Source of the DNA: Nocardioides furvisabuli
Lineage (GTDB): Bacteria; Actinomycetota; Actinomycetes; Propionibacteriales; Nocardioidaceae
NCBI RefSeq assembly: GCF_021083185.1
Contig: NZ_JAIGQB010000006.1
Span: forward strand, 1-64,000
Direction of reading: 5' to 3'
Length of the DNA: 64,000 bases
Within the stretch, counting starts at the first letter, position 1. Every line of letters starts with the position of its first letter. Below the pieces are notes generated by a model. That model was not told the origin of the DNA. It worked only from the letters and a program-made list of their open reading frames with translations, and made no database searches. The position numbers and the translations under genes were made by a program. This document shows positions 1 to 8,788 of this stretch, piece by piece.

Positions 1-118
1 GTTACGGCGGCCATAGCGAAACGGGAAACACCCGGTCCCATACCGAACCCGGAAGTTAAGCCTTTCAGCGCCGATGGTACTGCAACCGAGAGGTTGTGGG
101 AGAGTAGGACGCCGCCGG
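1..118 (+). rRNA. rrf: 5S ribosomal RNA
   Basis: The first ~118 bases match the actinobacterial 5S rRNA pattern: the 5' end pairs with the 3' end through a GGCGG/CCGCC helix, the conserved CCGAACCCGGAAGTTAAGC segment lies at 44-62, and GGGAGAGTAGG is near the 3' end. It is the last gene of an rrn operon whose 16S and 23S genes would lie left of the window. The exact 3' end is uncertain by a few bases. Confidence 0.95.
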
Positions 119-129
119 ACATACATTTG

Positions 130-161
130 GCAGAGGCCCCCAGATACCTGGGGGCCTCTGC
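130..161 (+). terminator. rrn operon terminator hairpin
   Basis: A perfect 14-bp stem (130-143 with 148-161) closes a 4-base loop 12 bases after the 5S rRNA and is followed by a moderately T-rich stretch. Position and strength fit the intrinsic terminator of the rRNA operon. Confidence 0.9.
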
Positions 162-233
162 TCCATTTCAGGGCATCAGTGAGTACGGTTGCCCCGGGAC
201 GGGGTTCGATACGTGAAGAAGGGAAGTGCGGCC

Positions 234-1202
234 GTGGCCGAGGACCGTCGAGGACAGCGTCCGTCACGAGGTGGAGCAGGAGCCGGCAGAGCCGGCGGCT
301 CGGGAGGTCGCGGTGACGACAGCCGCGGGGGTTCGCGGAGCTCGGGTGGCCGCTCGTCGTCGTCCTCCGACAGTCGTGGCCGTGGCGGTCGTGACGACGC
401 GCCCCGAGGCAAGGGCGGCGCGGCGCGCAGCGGCGGCTACCAGGGCGGCAAGAAGCAGGCTGGCGCGCAGGACCGCCCTCACCGCGATCGGCGCGACGAC
501 AAGGTCCGCACCGTCGACCAGGCGGTCTACGACGGTCCGGACCTGCCCGAGGACATCACGGGGGCCGAGCTCGACCGCGGCGTGCGCGCGCAGCTGAAGG
601 GCCTGCCCGAGAAGCTCGCCGCCCGAGTGGCGCGCCACCTCGCGGCGGCCGGCATGCTGATCGACGAGGACCCGGAGAAGGCCTACCAGCACACGCTGGC
701 TGCTCGAGCGCGTGCGTCGCGCATCGCGGTGGTGCGCGAGGCGGCGGGCGAGGCGGCGTACGCAGCCGGTCACTACGCTGAGGCGCTGTCGGAGCTGCGC
801 GCAGCGAAGCGCATGAACGGCGCGACGGACTACCTGCCGATCATGGCGGACTGCCACCGGGCCCTCGGCAACCCCGAGCAGGCCATCAAGCTGGCCAAGA
901 GCCCGTCGGTGGCCAACTTCGCCTCCGAGGCCAAGGCGGAGATGACGTTGGTCGAGGCCGGCGCCCGCCGCGACATGGGTCAGATCGACGCTGCCCTGCG
1001 GACGCTCGAGCTCGCACCGCTGACGTCGAAGAGCCGGTCCTCGTGGGTCGTACGCCTGCGTTACGCGTACGCCGACGCCCTCGAGGCTGCCGGGCGCGAG
1101 TCCGACGCGCTGGCGTGGTTCCACCGCACGCATGCGATCGACTCCGACGAAATCACCGACGCCGCGGCGCGTGCGGACCTCCTGGAGCGACGCCAGTCCT
1201 GA
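234..1202 (+). CDS. TPR-like protein with Arg/Gly/Ser-rich N-terminus
   Basis: About 322 aa. The first ~80 residues are low complexity (RGG-, SSGG- and SDSRGRGG-type), resembling disordered nucleic-acid-binding tails. From about residue 95 the protein is alpha-helical with repeated A-x3-A-G spacing (AAGMLIDEDPEKAYQHTLAA, EAAYAAGHYAEAL, ADCHRALGNPEQAI) typical of tetratricopeptide repeats. The frame is open from a TTG at 189, but GTG 234 has a good Shine-Dalgarno (GAAGGGAA, 217-224) and is preferred. It is probably a cytoplasmic scaffold or adaptor; no catalytic motif is visible and the partner is unknown. Confidence 0.8.
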   Translation: MAEDRRGQRPSRGGAGAGRAGGSGGRGDDSRGGSRSSGGRSSSSSDSRGRGGRDDAPRGKGGAARSGGYQGGKKQAGAQDRPHRDRRDDKVRTVDQAVYDGPDLPEDITGAELDRGVRAQLKGLPEKLAARVARHLAAAGMLIDEDPEKAYQHTLAARARASRIAVVREAAGEAAYAAGHYAEALSELRAAKRMNGATDYLPIMADCHRALGNPEQAIKLAKSPSVANFASEAKAEMTLVEAGARRDMGQIDAALRTLELAPLTSKSRSSWVVRLRYAYADALEAAGRESDALAWFHRTHAIDSDEITDAAARADLLERRQS

Positions 1203-1346
1203 GTCGTGTGCTTGTGCTGGCGTTCGGGCGCCACATCGGTCACAATGGACCCCTAATCACATACGTGTCACTTGACTCCCGTCGAGCACCGACGACAGAA
1301 CGCTGGGGAAGGCGCATCTGGAGCGTCGGAACTCAAGGAGGTCACA

Positions 1347-1874
1347 GTGACCACACGCATTGCTTCCCGCCCGGACGGTCCGGCAACGAGGGGCATTCTT
1401 TACGTGCACTCTGCACCCTCCGCACTCTGCCCGCACATCGAGTGGGCCGTGGGCGGAGTCCTCGGAGTTGCCGTCTCGCTCGACTGGACTCCTCAGCCTG
1501 CCCAGCCGGGTGCCTACCGCGCCGAGCTGTCGTGGTCCGGTGTCGCTGGCACCGCTGCCGCTGTGGCGTCTGCGCTGCGCGGGTGGAACCACCTGCGCTT
1601 CGAGATCACCGAGGAGCCCACCAGCTCCTCGGAGGGCACCCGCTTCTCGTGCACCCCTGAGCTGGGCATCTTCCACGCGATCACCGGACCCCACGGCGAC
1701 ATCCTCATCCCCGAGGACCGGCTGAAGGCGGCGGTGGTCAAGGCTGCGCTCGGCGACACGACACTGCTGCTCGAGATCGACCAGCTGCTGGGCAAGCCGT
1801 GGGACGACGAGCTCGAGACCTTCCGCCACGCCGGCGAGGGCGCCCCGGTGCGCTGGCTGCACCAGGTCGTCTGA
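1347..1874 (+). CDS. DUF3145 family protein
   Basis: 175 aa starting at GTG 1347 behind a near-perfect AAGGAGGT ribosome site (1335-1342). The sequence (TTRIASRPDG, then YVHSAPSALCPHIEWAVGG and WLHQVV at the end) is recognisable as the actinobacterial DUF3145 family, soluble proteins of unknown role. There is no signal peptide or membrane segment. The frame is open upstream to 1272, but that start has no ribosome site. It stands alone on the plus strand, and the 230 bases after it contain nothing recognisable. Confidence 0.85.
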   Translation: MTTRIASRPDGPATRGILYVHSAPSALCPHIEWAVGGVLGVAVSLDWTPQPAQPGAYRAELSWSGVAGTAAAVASALRGWNHLRFEITEEPTSSSEGTRFSCTPELGIFHAITGPHGDILIPEDRLKAAVVKAALGDTTLLLEIDQLLGKPWDDELETFRHAGEGAPVRWLHQVV

Positions 1875-2106
1875 GTCGGTCGTCCCAGGACCTCGCACGT
1901 CGCAGCGTGAAGGTCTCCGTCGGGGGCGTCCAGGGCTTCCGACACCTCGACCTGTACAGCGGGCTCCCTGCCGCCAGCGGTCGCCGGGGCGGTGGCAGGG
2001 GAGCTCGAGCTCCACGGCCGCGGCGGTGATCAGGGCCGACAGCATGCAGACACCTCCGAGGGCACGGGAGGTCCACCGACCGAGCGTGACGTGCGTGGCG
2101 CGACGC

Positions 2107-3537
2107 TCAGAGCGGGATGTTGCCGTGACGCCCGCGGCGTACGCCCACGGTGTCGATCTCGTGGCGCATGGCCTCCGCGATCGCGCTCCGGGTGCGGGTC
2201 GGCTCGACCACCTCGTCGACGACGCCGATCTCGACGGCCTTGTCCACGCCGCCGGCGATGCGCTCGTGCTCGGCGGCGAGCTCGGCCTCGACCTGCGGAC
2301 GGATCTCGGGGGAGACCTCGGCGAGCTTGCGACGGTGGAGGACCCGGATGGCCGCCACGGCGCCCATCACGGCCACCTCGGCGCCGGGCCAGGCGAAGAC
2401 GCGGGTCGCGCCCAGGGAGCGTGCGTTCATGGCGATGTAGGCGCCGCCGTAGGTCTTGCGCGTCACGAGGGTGACACGCGGGACCACGCACTCGCCGAAG
2501 GCGTGCAGCAGCTTGGCTCCGCGGCGTACGACCCCGTCCCACTCCTGGCCCACTCCGGGGAGGTAGCCCGGGACGTCGACCAGGACGACGAGCGGCACAC
2601 CGAACGCGTCGCACATCCGCACGAAGCGGGACGCCTTCTCCGCCGACAGCGAGTCGAGGCAGCCGCCGAGGCGAAGCGGGTTGTTGGCCACGACTCCGAC
2701 CGTGCGGCCGCCGAAGCGACCCAGCGCGGTGACGATGTTGGGCGCCCAGCGGGCGTGGAGCTCTTGCATGGTGCCCTCGTCGAGCAGTCCGTCGACGAGC
2801 GGGTGGACGTCGTAGGCACGCTTCTTCGACTCCGGCAGCAGGGCGCTGAGGTCGCGGTCGTCGACCGACTCCACGGCCAGGCTGCCCTGCGCACCGAGGA
2901 GGGAGGCGACGGTGCGGGCGCGGTCGAGGGCTTCTCGCTCGGACTCGGTGAGGATGTGGACCACGCCGGAGCGTCGCCCGTGCGGCTCGGGCCCGCCGAG
3001 ACGGAGCATGTCGACGTCCTCGCCGGTCACCGAGCGCACGACGTCGGGGCCGGTGACGAAGATCCGTCCCTCCGGACCGAGGATGACGACGTCGGTGAGG
3101 GCGGGGCCGTAGGCGGCGCCGCCGGCTGCGGGGCCCAGGACCACGGAGATCTGGGGGATGACGCCCGACGCCTGGGTCATGACCTGGAAGATCCGGCCGA
3201 CGGCGTGGAGCGACAGCACGCCCTCCGCGAGGCGGGCGCCACCGGAGTGCCACAGGCCGATGATCGGGACGCCGTCGGTGATGGCCCGGTGGTAGGCGTC
3301 GACGACGACACGGCAGCCGACGTCGCCCATCGCGCCGCCCATGACCGTGGCGTCGCTGCAGAAGGCGACGACGGAGGTGCCGTCGACCCGGCCCACGGCC
3401 GCGAGCATGCCGGACTCGTCGTCGGGCGTGATGAGCTCGAGGGTGCCCTCGTCGAGGAGCGCGGTCAGCCGATGGACCGGGTTGCGCGGGTCGTCCTCGC
3501 GGGGCAGCTTCGCCGGGCGGGCGGCGGTGGCGGTCAT
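2107..3537 (-). CDS. accD: Acyl-CoA carboxylase beta subunit (carboxyltransferase)
   Basis: 476 aa, the full length of actinobacterial AccD/PccB proteins. The carboxyltransferase fold motifs are present: GLWHSGGARLAEG for the first half-site, GPAAGGAAYGPAL, and KTYGGAYIAMNARSLGA for the second oxyanion hole. It transfers carboxyl from biotin to acetyl- or propionyl-CoA, supplying malonyl-CoA for the genes upstream. Its ATG overlaps the fabF stop (ATGA, 3537-3534), so the two are translationally coupled. As the last gene of the fatty-acid synthase operon it corresponds in position to accD6 of mycobacteria. No alpha (biotinylated) subunit is in the window. Confidence 0.93.
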   Translation of the reverse strand: MTATAARPAKLPREDDPRNPVHRLTALLDEGTLELITPDDESGMLAAVGRVDGTSVVAFCSDATVMGGAMGDVGCRVVVDAYHRAITDGVPIIGLWHSGGARLAEGVLSLHAVGRIFQVMTQASGVIPQISVVLGPAAGGAAYGPALTDVVILGPEGRIFVTGPDVVRSVTGEDVDMLRLGGPEPHGRRSGVVHILTESEREALDRARTVASLLGAQGSLAVESVDDRDLSALLPESKKRAYDVHPLVDGLLDEGTMQELHARWAPNIVTALGRFGGRTVGVVANNPLRLGGCLDSLSAEKASRFVRMCDAFGVPLVVLVDVPGYLPGVGQEWDGVVRRGAKLLHAFGECVVPRVTLVTRKTYGGAYIAMNARSLGATRVFAWPGAEVAVMGAVAAIRVLHRRKLAEVSPEIRPQVEAELAAEHERIAGGVDKAVEIGVVDEVVEPTRTRSAIAEAMRHEIDTVGVRRGRHGNIPL

Positions 3538-4787
3538 CGGAGGCTCCCGAAGGCGACAGCGACGTTGGCGCCGCCGAAGCCGAAGGAGTTGTTGAGGGCG
3601 ACGATGTCGCCGTCGGGCAGGTCGCGCCGCGCCGTCGGGATGTCGAGGTCGACCTCCGGGTCCTTGTCGTCGAGGTTGATCGTCGGCGGGCTTACCCGGT
3701 CGTGCAGCGCCATCACGGTGGCGACCGCCTCGAGCGCGCCCGCGCCACCGAGCAGGTGGCCGGTCATCGACTTGGTGCTGGTGACCACGCAGCGGTCGAC
3801 GTGCTCGCCCAGGACGGCGTGCAGCATCAGGCCCTCGGCGATGTCGCCCTTGGGCGTCGACGTGGCGTGGGCGTTGACGTGGACGACGGTGGCCGGGTCG
3901 ACGTCGCCCTCGCGCAGTGCCATCTGGATGGCGCGGGTGCCGCCGCGACCCTCCGGGTCGGGCTGGGCGATGTCGTGGGCGTCGTTGCTGATGCCGGCGC
4001 CGCGCACCTCGGCGTAGATCTTGGCGCCGCGGGCGCGGGCGTGCTCCTCGGACTCGAGGACCAGGATGGCCCCGCCCTCGCCGAGGACGAAGCCGTCACG
4101 GGCGGTGTCCCACGGACGCGAGACGCGCGTGGGGTCGCCGCCCTCCTCGCTGCCGGTCTTGGACAACGCCATCATGTTGGCGAAGGCAGCCATCGGCAGC
4201 GGGTGGATCGCGGCCTCGGTGCCGCCGGCGATGACGACGTCGGCGCGGCCGAGGCGGATGAGGTCGATGGCCATCGCGATGGCCTCGTTGCCCGAGGCGC
4301 AGGCCGAGGTGGGCGCGTGGACGGCGGCGCGGGCGCCGTACTTGAGGCTGACATTGGCTGCGGGGGCGTTGGGCATGAGCATCGGGACCGCGAGCGGCGA
4401 GACCCGGCGCGCACCCTTCTCGAGGAGCGCGTCGTAGTTGGCGAGCAGGGTGGTCACGCCTCCGATGCCGGACGCGACCGCCACGGCGAGGCGCTCGGGC
4501 TCGAGCCCGGAGCCCTCGAGGCCTGCGTCGGCCCAGGCCTGCTCGGCAGCGACCATCGCGAACTGGCTGGAACGGTCCAGGCGGCGGGCCTTGACCCGGT
4601 CGAGGACCTCGGACGGCTCGACGGCCACGCGGCCGCCGATCTTCACCGGCAGCGTGTCGACCCAGTCGTCGGTGAGGTGGCGTACGCCGGACTCGCCGGC
4701 CAGCATGGCCTGCCAGGTCGACGCGACGTCGCCGCCGAGCGGGGAGGTGGTGCCGAGTCCGGTGACGACTACGCGGGTCGAGGGCAT
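3534..4787 (-). CDS. fabF: 3-oxoacyl-[ACP] synthase II
   Basis: 417 aa elongating beta-ketoacyl-ACP synthase of type II fatty-acid synthesis. The Cys-His-His triad is visible: active cysteine in APTSACASGNE, histidines in NAHATSTPKGD and MTGHLLGGAG. The glycine-rich end NNSFGFGGANVAV is intact. MPSTRVVVTGLG at 4787 is taken as the start because it is the family's usual N-terminus; the open frame extends 41 codons further but is low complexity and crosses most of the gap to acpP. It lies between acpP and accD in one operon. Confidence 0.95.
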   Translation of the reverse strand: MPSTRVVVTGLGTTSPLGGDVASTWQAMLAGESGVRHLTDDWVDTLPVKIGGRVAVEPSEVLDRVKARRLDRSSQFAMVAAEQAWADAGLEGSGLEPERLAVAVASGIGGVTTLLANYDALLEKGARRVSPLAVPMLMPNAPAANVSLKYGARAAVHAPTSACASGNEAIAMAIDLIRLGRADVVIAGGTEAAIHPLPMAAFANMMALSKTGSEEGGDPTRVSRPWDTARDGFVLGEGGAILVLESEEHARARGAKIYAEVRGAGISNDAHDIAQPDPEGRGGTRAIQMALREGDVDPATVVHVNAHATSTPKGDIAEGLMLHAVLGEHVDRCVVTSTKSMTGHLLGGAGALEAVATVMALHDRVSPPTINLDDKDPEVDLDIPTARRDLPDGDIVALNNSFGFGGANVAVAFGSLR

Positions 4788-4872
4788 CAGGTGGGTTCCG
4801 TTCTCGCGGGGTGGGGGGAGGTCCTGGGCCACGGGGACCGGCGTGCTGCCGGCCCCCGTGGCAGGGAGGGCG

Positions 4873-5118
4873 TCAGCCCTGCGCGCGCTCGATGTAGGCG
4901 ACGGCGTCACCGACGGTCTTGAGGTTCTTGACCTCGTCGTCCGGGATGGTCACGCCGAACTTCTCCTCGGCGGCCACGACGACCTCGACCATGGAGAGCG
5001 AGTCGACGTCGAGGTCGTCCACGAAGGACTTGTCCAGCTGGACGTCGTCGGCGTCGACACCGGCGACCTCGTTGACGATCTCGGCGAGGTCAGCGCGGAT
5101 TTCTTCGGTGGTGGCCAT
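4873..5118 (-). CDS. acpP: Acyl carrier protein
   Basis: 81 aa acidic helical protein. The phosphopantetheine site is Ser40 in DDLDVDSLSMVEVV. A strong ribosome site (AAGGGAAGG) precedes the ATG, as expected for the abundant carrier. It shuttles acyl intermediates among FabD, FabH and FabF, whose genes flank it. Confidence 0.97.
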   Translation of the reverse strand: MATTEEIRADLAEIVNEVAGVDADDVQLDKSFVDDLDVDSLSMVEVVVAAEEKFGVTIPDDEVKNLKTVGDAVAYIERAQG

Positions 5119-5174
5119 GGGCCTTCCCTTCTTCTGGTGGGTGCTGCTTGGGGTGGTCTGGGGTGGTGCGGGTC

Positions 5175-6185
5175 CTACGGGACGGTGATGACCTGTGCGG
5201 CGTAGGACAGGCCGGCGCCGAAGGCGATGAGCAGCGCCGTGTCACCCGACCTCGCCTCACCCTCGGCCATCATCCGGTCGAGCGCCAGCGGGACCGACGC
5301 GGCCGAGGTGTTGCCCTGGTCGGCGACGTCGCGGGCGATGCGGACCGTGGGGGGCAGCTTCATGGAGCGGGCCATCGCGTCGATGATGCGCATGTTGGCC
5401 TGGTGGGGCACGAAGACGTCGAGGTCGTCGAGGGTGATCCCCGCCGCGTCCAGCGCCTGCTGGCCGATCTTCGCCATCGCGAAGGACGCCCACCGGAAGA
5501 CCGGGTTGCCCTGCATGGTGAGGTGCGGCATGACGCCGCTGCCGGGCTTCTCGGGGCTGCCGACCACGTCGCGCCAGTCCTCGCGCTGCCGGATCAGGTC
5601 GAACTGCTCGCCGTCGGATCCCCACACGACCGGGCCGATGCCTGCGGTCTCGCTGGGACCCACGACGGCCGCACCGGCGCCGTCGGCGAAGATGAAGGCG
5701 GTGCCACGGTCGGTGAGGTCGAGGATGTCGGTGAGCCGCTCGACACCGACGACGAGGACGTAGCGCGAGCTGCCGGCGCGGACGATGTCGGAGGCCAGCG
5801 CGATGCCGTGGCAGAAGCCGGAGCAGGCTGCGGAGATGTCGAACGCCGCCGCATCGGTCCCGAGCTCGTGCGCGATCGCCGTGGCGACCGCCGGCGTCTG
5901 CAGGAGGTGGCTGACGGTGGCGACGACCACGCAGTCGATCTGGCCGGGCTCGAGGCCGGCACGCTCGATGGCGATCCGGGACGCCTGGACCGACATCATC
6001 TGCACCGACTCGTCGGGGCCGGCCCAGCGGCGCGTCTTGATGCCCGATCGCTGCTGGATCCACTCGTCGCTGGAGTCGATGGCGTCGACGACGTCGGAGT
6101 TCGGCACGACGCGCAACGGCCGGTAGGCGCCGACGCCGAGGACGGAAGCGTGCTGCGGGCCGGTGGTGGTGGTGAGCGCGGCCAT
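5175..6185 (-). CDS. fabH: 3-oxoacyl-[ACP] synthase III
   Basis: 336 aa initiating condensing enzyme (acyl-CoA + malonyl-ACP). Cys121 lies in ISAACSGFCHG, the catalytic His in FVPHQANMRI and the Asn in DQGNTSAAS, so all three active residues are present. The start ATG shares its first base with the fabD stop (TGATG, 6187-6183). FabH in this operon follows the Streptomyces pattern; mycobacteria keep it elsewhere. Confidence 0.95.
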   Translation of the reverse strand: MAALTTTTGPQHASVLGVGAYRPLRVVPNSDVVDAIDSSDEWIQQRSGIKTRRWAGPDESVQMMSVQASRIAIERAGLEPGQIDCVVVATVSHLLQTPAVATAIAHELGTDAAAFDISAACSGFCHGIALASDIVRAGSSRYVLVVGVERLTDILDLTDRGTAFIFADGAGAAVVGPSETAGIGPVVWGSDGEQFDLIRQREDWRDVVGSPEKPGSGVMPHLTMQGNPVFRWASFAMAKIGQQALDAAGITLDDLDVFVPHQANMRIIDAMARSMKLPPTVRIARDVADQGNTSAASVPLALDRMMAEGEARSGDTALLIAFGAGLSYAAQVITVP

Positions 6186-7369
6186 CAGTGCGACCCCTCC
6201 GGGTGCAGGCGCAGCAGCGGCTGGCCGGGGGAGACGAGGTCGCCGTCCTCGACGAGCCACTCGACCACCGAGCCGCCGTGGGCGGCGGTGATGTCGGTGC
6301 GGTCGCGCAGGCTGGCAACGGCGCCGATCATGGCACCGGGTCCGAGCACGTCGAGCGCGGCTGCCTCGGGGGAGATGTGGAAGGTGCCCTTCGCGGGCGA
6401 CACCACCATGCGCCAGGTCGGCGTGGTCTCGATCTGGGAGGCCTCGCCGTGCTTGTCGCAGAAGTCTCGGGCGGCGTCGAGCTGGTCGGGCGTCTTGAGG
6501 GCGAAGGTCTCCACGCCCCTCAGGGCGCGCTTGGCGATTCCGGTCAGCGTCCCCGCTGGCGGCATCTCGAGGATGCCGGTGACGCCGAGGTCGCTCATCG
6601 TCTCCAGGCACAGGTCCCACCGGACCGGGTTGGCGATCTGCCCGACCATGCGGCGCAGCACGTCGCGCCCGTCGTGCACGACCTGCCCGTCACGGTTGGA
6701 GATCACGGGGGTGCGCGGGTCGTGGGTCGAGACCGAGCGGGCCAGCGAGCTCATCCGGTCGACCGCCGGACCCATGTGGGTGGTGTGGAACGCCCCGGCG
6801 ACGCTCAGCGGGATCAGACGTGCCTTGGCCGGCGGGTCCGCGGCGAACGCCGCGAGCTGCTCCGTCGTACCGGCGGCGACGAGCTGGCCGGGACCGTTGT
6901 CGTTGGCCGCGGTCAGGCCGTGGCGCTCGATCGCGGCCAGCACCTCGTCGCGGTCGCCGCCGAGCACGGCGGTCATCCCGGTGGCGGTGATGGCGGCCGC
7001 CTCGGCCATGGCATTGCCGCGCTCGCGGACCAGCACCATCGCCTGCTCGGCAGTGATGACCCGTGCGCCGGCGGCGGCCGTCAGCTCACCGACGCTGTGA
7101 CCGGCGACCGCGCCGATGCGGGCGAACGCGTCGGCCGGGTGGGGGAACAGGTCGAGCGCGGCCACCAGACCGGTCGCGACCAGCAGCGGCTGGGCGATCT
7201 TGGTGTCGCGGATCGTGTCGGCGTCGGCCTCGGTGCCGTAGTGGGCGAGATCGATGCCCGCCACCGTGGCCAGCCAGTCGAACCGCGCAGCGAAGGTGGG
7301 GTCCTCCAGCCAGGGCGTGAGGAATCCGGGGGTCTGGGCCCCTTGACCGGGAGCGACGATGACGAGCAC
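6185..7369 (-). CDS. fabD: Malonyl-CoA:ACP transacylase with C-terminal biotin-carrier-like domain
   Basis: 394 aa; ordinary FabD is about 310 aa. The transacylase part (1 to ~300) is complete: APGQGAQ loop, Ser92 in AGHSVGEL, His in AGAFHTTHM. Residues 316-392 form an extra domain whose sequence parallels biotin carboxyl carrier proteins (KGTFHISPE near its start, then GGSVVEWLVEDGD and GQPLLRL). The biotinylation site EAMKM is replaced by ASLRDRTDI, so it cannot be biotinylated there. The domain might dock FabD to carboxylase subunits; that is inference. The GTG start follows a CAGAGT hexamer by 6 bases, so the mRNA may be leaderless. Confidence 0.93.
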   Translation of the reverse strand: MLVIVAPGQGAQTPGFLTPWLEDPTFAARFDWLATVAGIDLAHYGTEADADTIRDTKIAQPLLVATGLVAALDLFPHPADAFARIGAVAGHSVGELTAAAGARVITAEQAMVLVRERGNAMAEAAAITATGMTAVLGGDRDEVLAAIERHGLTAANDNGPGQLVAAGTTEQLAAFAADPPAKARLIPLSVAGAFHTTHMGPAVDRMSSLARSVSTHDPRTPVISNRDGQVVHDGRDVLRRMVGQIANPVRWDLCLETMSDLGVTGILEMPPAGTLTGIAKRALRGVETFALKTPDQLDAARDFCDKHGEASQIETTPTWRMVVSPAKGTFHISPEAAALDVLGPGAMIGAVASLRDRTDITAAHGGSVVEWLVEDGDLVSPGQPLLRLHPEGSH

Positions 7370-7438
7370 ACGCCCACTCTGCCGGTTCGTGTGCCGTGGC
7401 CGCGGGTCCGACGCCGACGAAACTCACCGGCAGATCGT

Positions 7439-7453
7439 TGTAGGGTTCCTACA
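7439..7453. promoter_or_regulatory. Inverted repeat upstream of fabD, possible FasR operator
   Basis: A perfect TGTAGG-N3-CCTACA inverted repeat lies 70 bases upstream of the fabD start and overlaps the stop codon of the PucR-type regulator gene. An activator could bind here to drive the fatty-acid operon. Function is inferred from position only. Confidence 0.45.
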
Positions 7454-8621
7454 GTTCCGTGCGGCCGGACTGACGCCCGAGGATGAGGGCCAGCTGCAGC
7501 GCAAAGGCCTCCCGGGGTCGCGTGGGTGACCAGCCGGTGACCTCCGAGACCTGGCGCAGGCGATAGCGAACGGTGTTGGGGTGCACGAAGAGCGCGCGGG
7601 CGGTCGCCTCGATCGATGCGCCGTTCTCGAACCATGCCCCGAGGGTCTCCAGCAGGGTGCCGCGGGTGGCCATGAGGGGGAGGTAGACCTCGTCGACGAG
7701 GTGTCGCCGGGCGTGGCCGTCGCCGGCGAGCGCGCGCTCGGGCAGCAGGTCGCGGCTCGCGACCGGCCGCGGGGCGTCGGGCCACCCGCTGGCGGCCCGG
7801 TGCGCCGAGAGCGCGGCACGCGCCGAGGCGCTCGCGTGGGCGAGGTCGGCGGTGACCGGTCCCACGACGACCGGACCGTCGCCGAAGTGGTCGAGCAGCC
7901 GGGTCGCTGCCTTGAGCGGGTCCGACACGCCGCCGAGGATCACCACGAGCCGTTCACCCTGGGTGGCGCAGAGGGCGTCCATGTCGCCGGCGCGCGCGGA
8001 GCGGCGTACGGAGTCGAAGACGTCGAGCTCCGCACGGTGCGGCGGCACCGCGCCCAGCACGACGGCGACGTCGCCGTGGGCGCCCCACCCGAGCGCGCTG
8101 GCGCGTGACAGCACGGTCTCGTCGGCCTCGGCGCGCACCACGGCGTCGACCACCAGGGCCTCGAGGCGGGCGTCCCACGCGCCGCGGGACTCGGCGGCAC
8201 GTGCGTAGACGGCCGCGGTGGCGAAGGCGACCTCGCGGGCGTAGAGGAGCACCGCGTCATGGACCTCGCGGGCGTCCTCGGGGTCGAGGAGCGCATCGAT
8301 GTTGGTCTCGACCACGCGGATGCTCAGGCGCACGAGCTCGACGGTCTGCTGCAGCGAGATCACGCCGGTGAGCTCTCGGGGCGCCGCACCGAAGACGACG
8401 ACGTCGAGCGGGTCGTGCGCGGAGGCGCGGACCTCGCGGTCGTACCAGTCGACGAACCCGCGGATGCCCGCCTGGACGATGAGCCCGACCCACGACCGGT
8501 CCTCGGCGCTGAGGTCGTCGAACCAGGGCAGGTCGCTCGCCATCCGCCCGGTCGCGGCCGTGCTGAGGGCTCCGCTGGAGTTGCGCAGCGCCTCGGCGGC
8601 GCGACGGCGGGAGGGGGGCAT
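7449..8621 (-). CDS. PucR-type transcriptional regulator of fatty-acid synthesis (FasR-like)
   Basis: 390 aa. The C-terminal ~60 residues form a PucR/CdaR helix-turn-helix (GASIEATARALFVHPNTVRYRL); the preceding region is a GGDEF-like sensor fold and the N-terminus is helical. Position directly upstream of fabD on the same strand matches Streptomyces FasR, a direct activator of fabD-fabH-acpP-fabF, and Rv2242 of M. tuberculosis. It starts 6 bases after a TAGAGT hexamer with no ribosome site, so the message is probably leaderless. The ligand is unknown. Confidence 0.85.
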   Translation of the reverse strand: MPPSRRRAAEALRNSSGALSTAATGRMASDLPWFDDLSAEDRSWVGLIVQAGIRGFVDWYDREVRASAHDPLDVVVFGAAPRELTGVISLQQTVELVRLSIRVVETNIDALLDPEDAREVHDAVLLYAREVAFATAAVYARAAESRGAWDARLEALVVDAVVRAEADETVLSRASALGWGAHGDVAVVLGAVPPHRAELDVFDSVRRSARAGDMDALCATQGERLVVILGGVSDPLKAATRLLDHFGDGPVVVGPVTADLAHASASARAALSAHRAASGWPDAPRPVASRDLLPERALAGDGHARRHLVDEVYLPLMATRGTLLETLGAWFENGASIEATARALFVHPNTVRYRLRQVSEVTGWSPTRPREAFALQLALILGRQSGRTEL

Positions 8622-8627
8622 GGGGCG

Positions 8628-8633
8628 ACTCTA
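8628..8633 (-). promoter_or_regulatory. -10 element TAGAGT for the FasR-like gene
   Basis: TAGAGT on the minus strand followed by 6 bases and then the ATG at 8621. This is the leaderless TANNNT-N6-start arrangement that recurs through the window. Confidence 0.6.
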
Positions 8634-8788
8634 GTGGCGTGCCGCGCATAGTGGGATTCCCACGAAGGGTGGTGGAGGCGCGCCGAAGGACGCCGAGGTC
8701 ACGACTTCGCGTCGTGGGCCGTGCGCCGGTCGGGGCGCGAGGTGTGCGTGGTTGAATCCGGGGCCTGTCCCGATCGGTTGGAGGCCGC

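Noticed and set aside
5148..7100. 650-codon plus-strand open frame over fabH/fabD
   Set aside because: Antisense shadow without motifs or a ribosome site.
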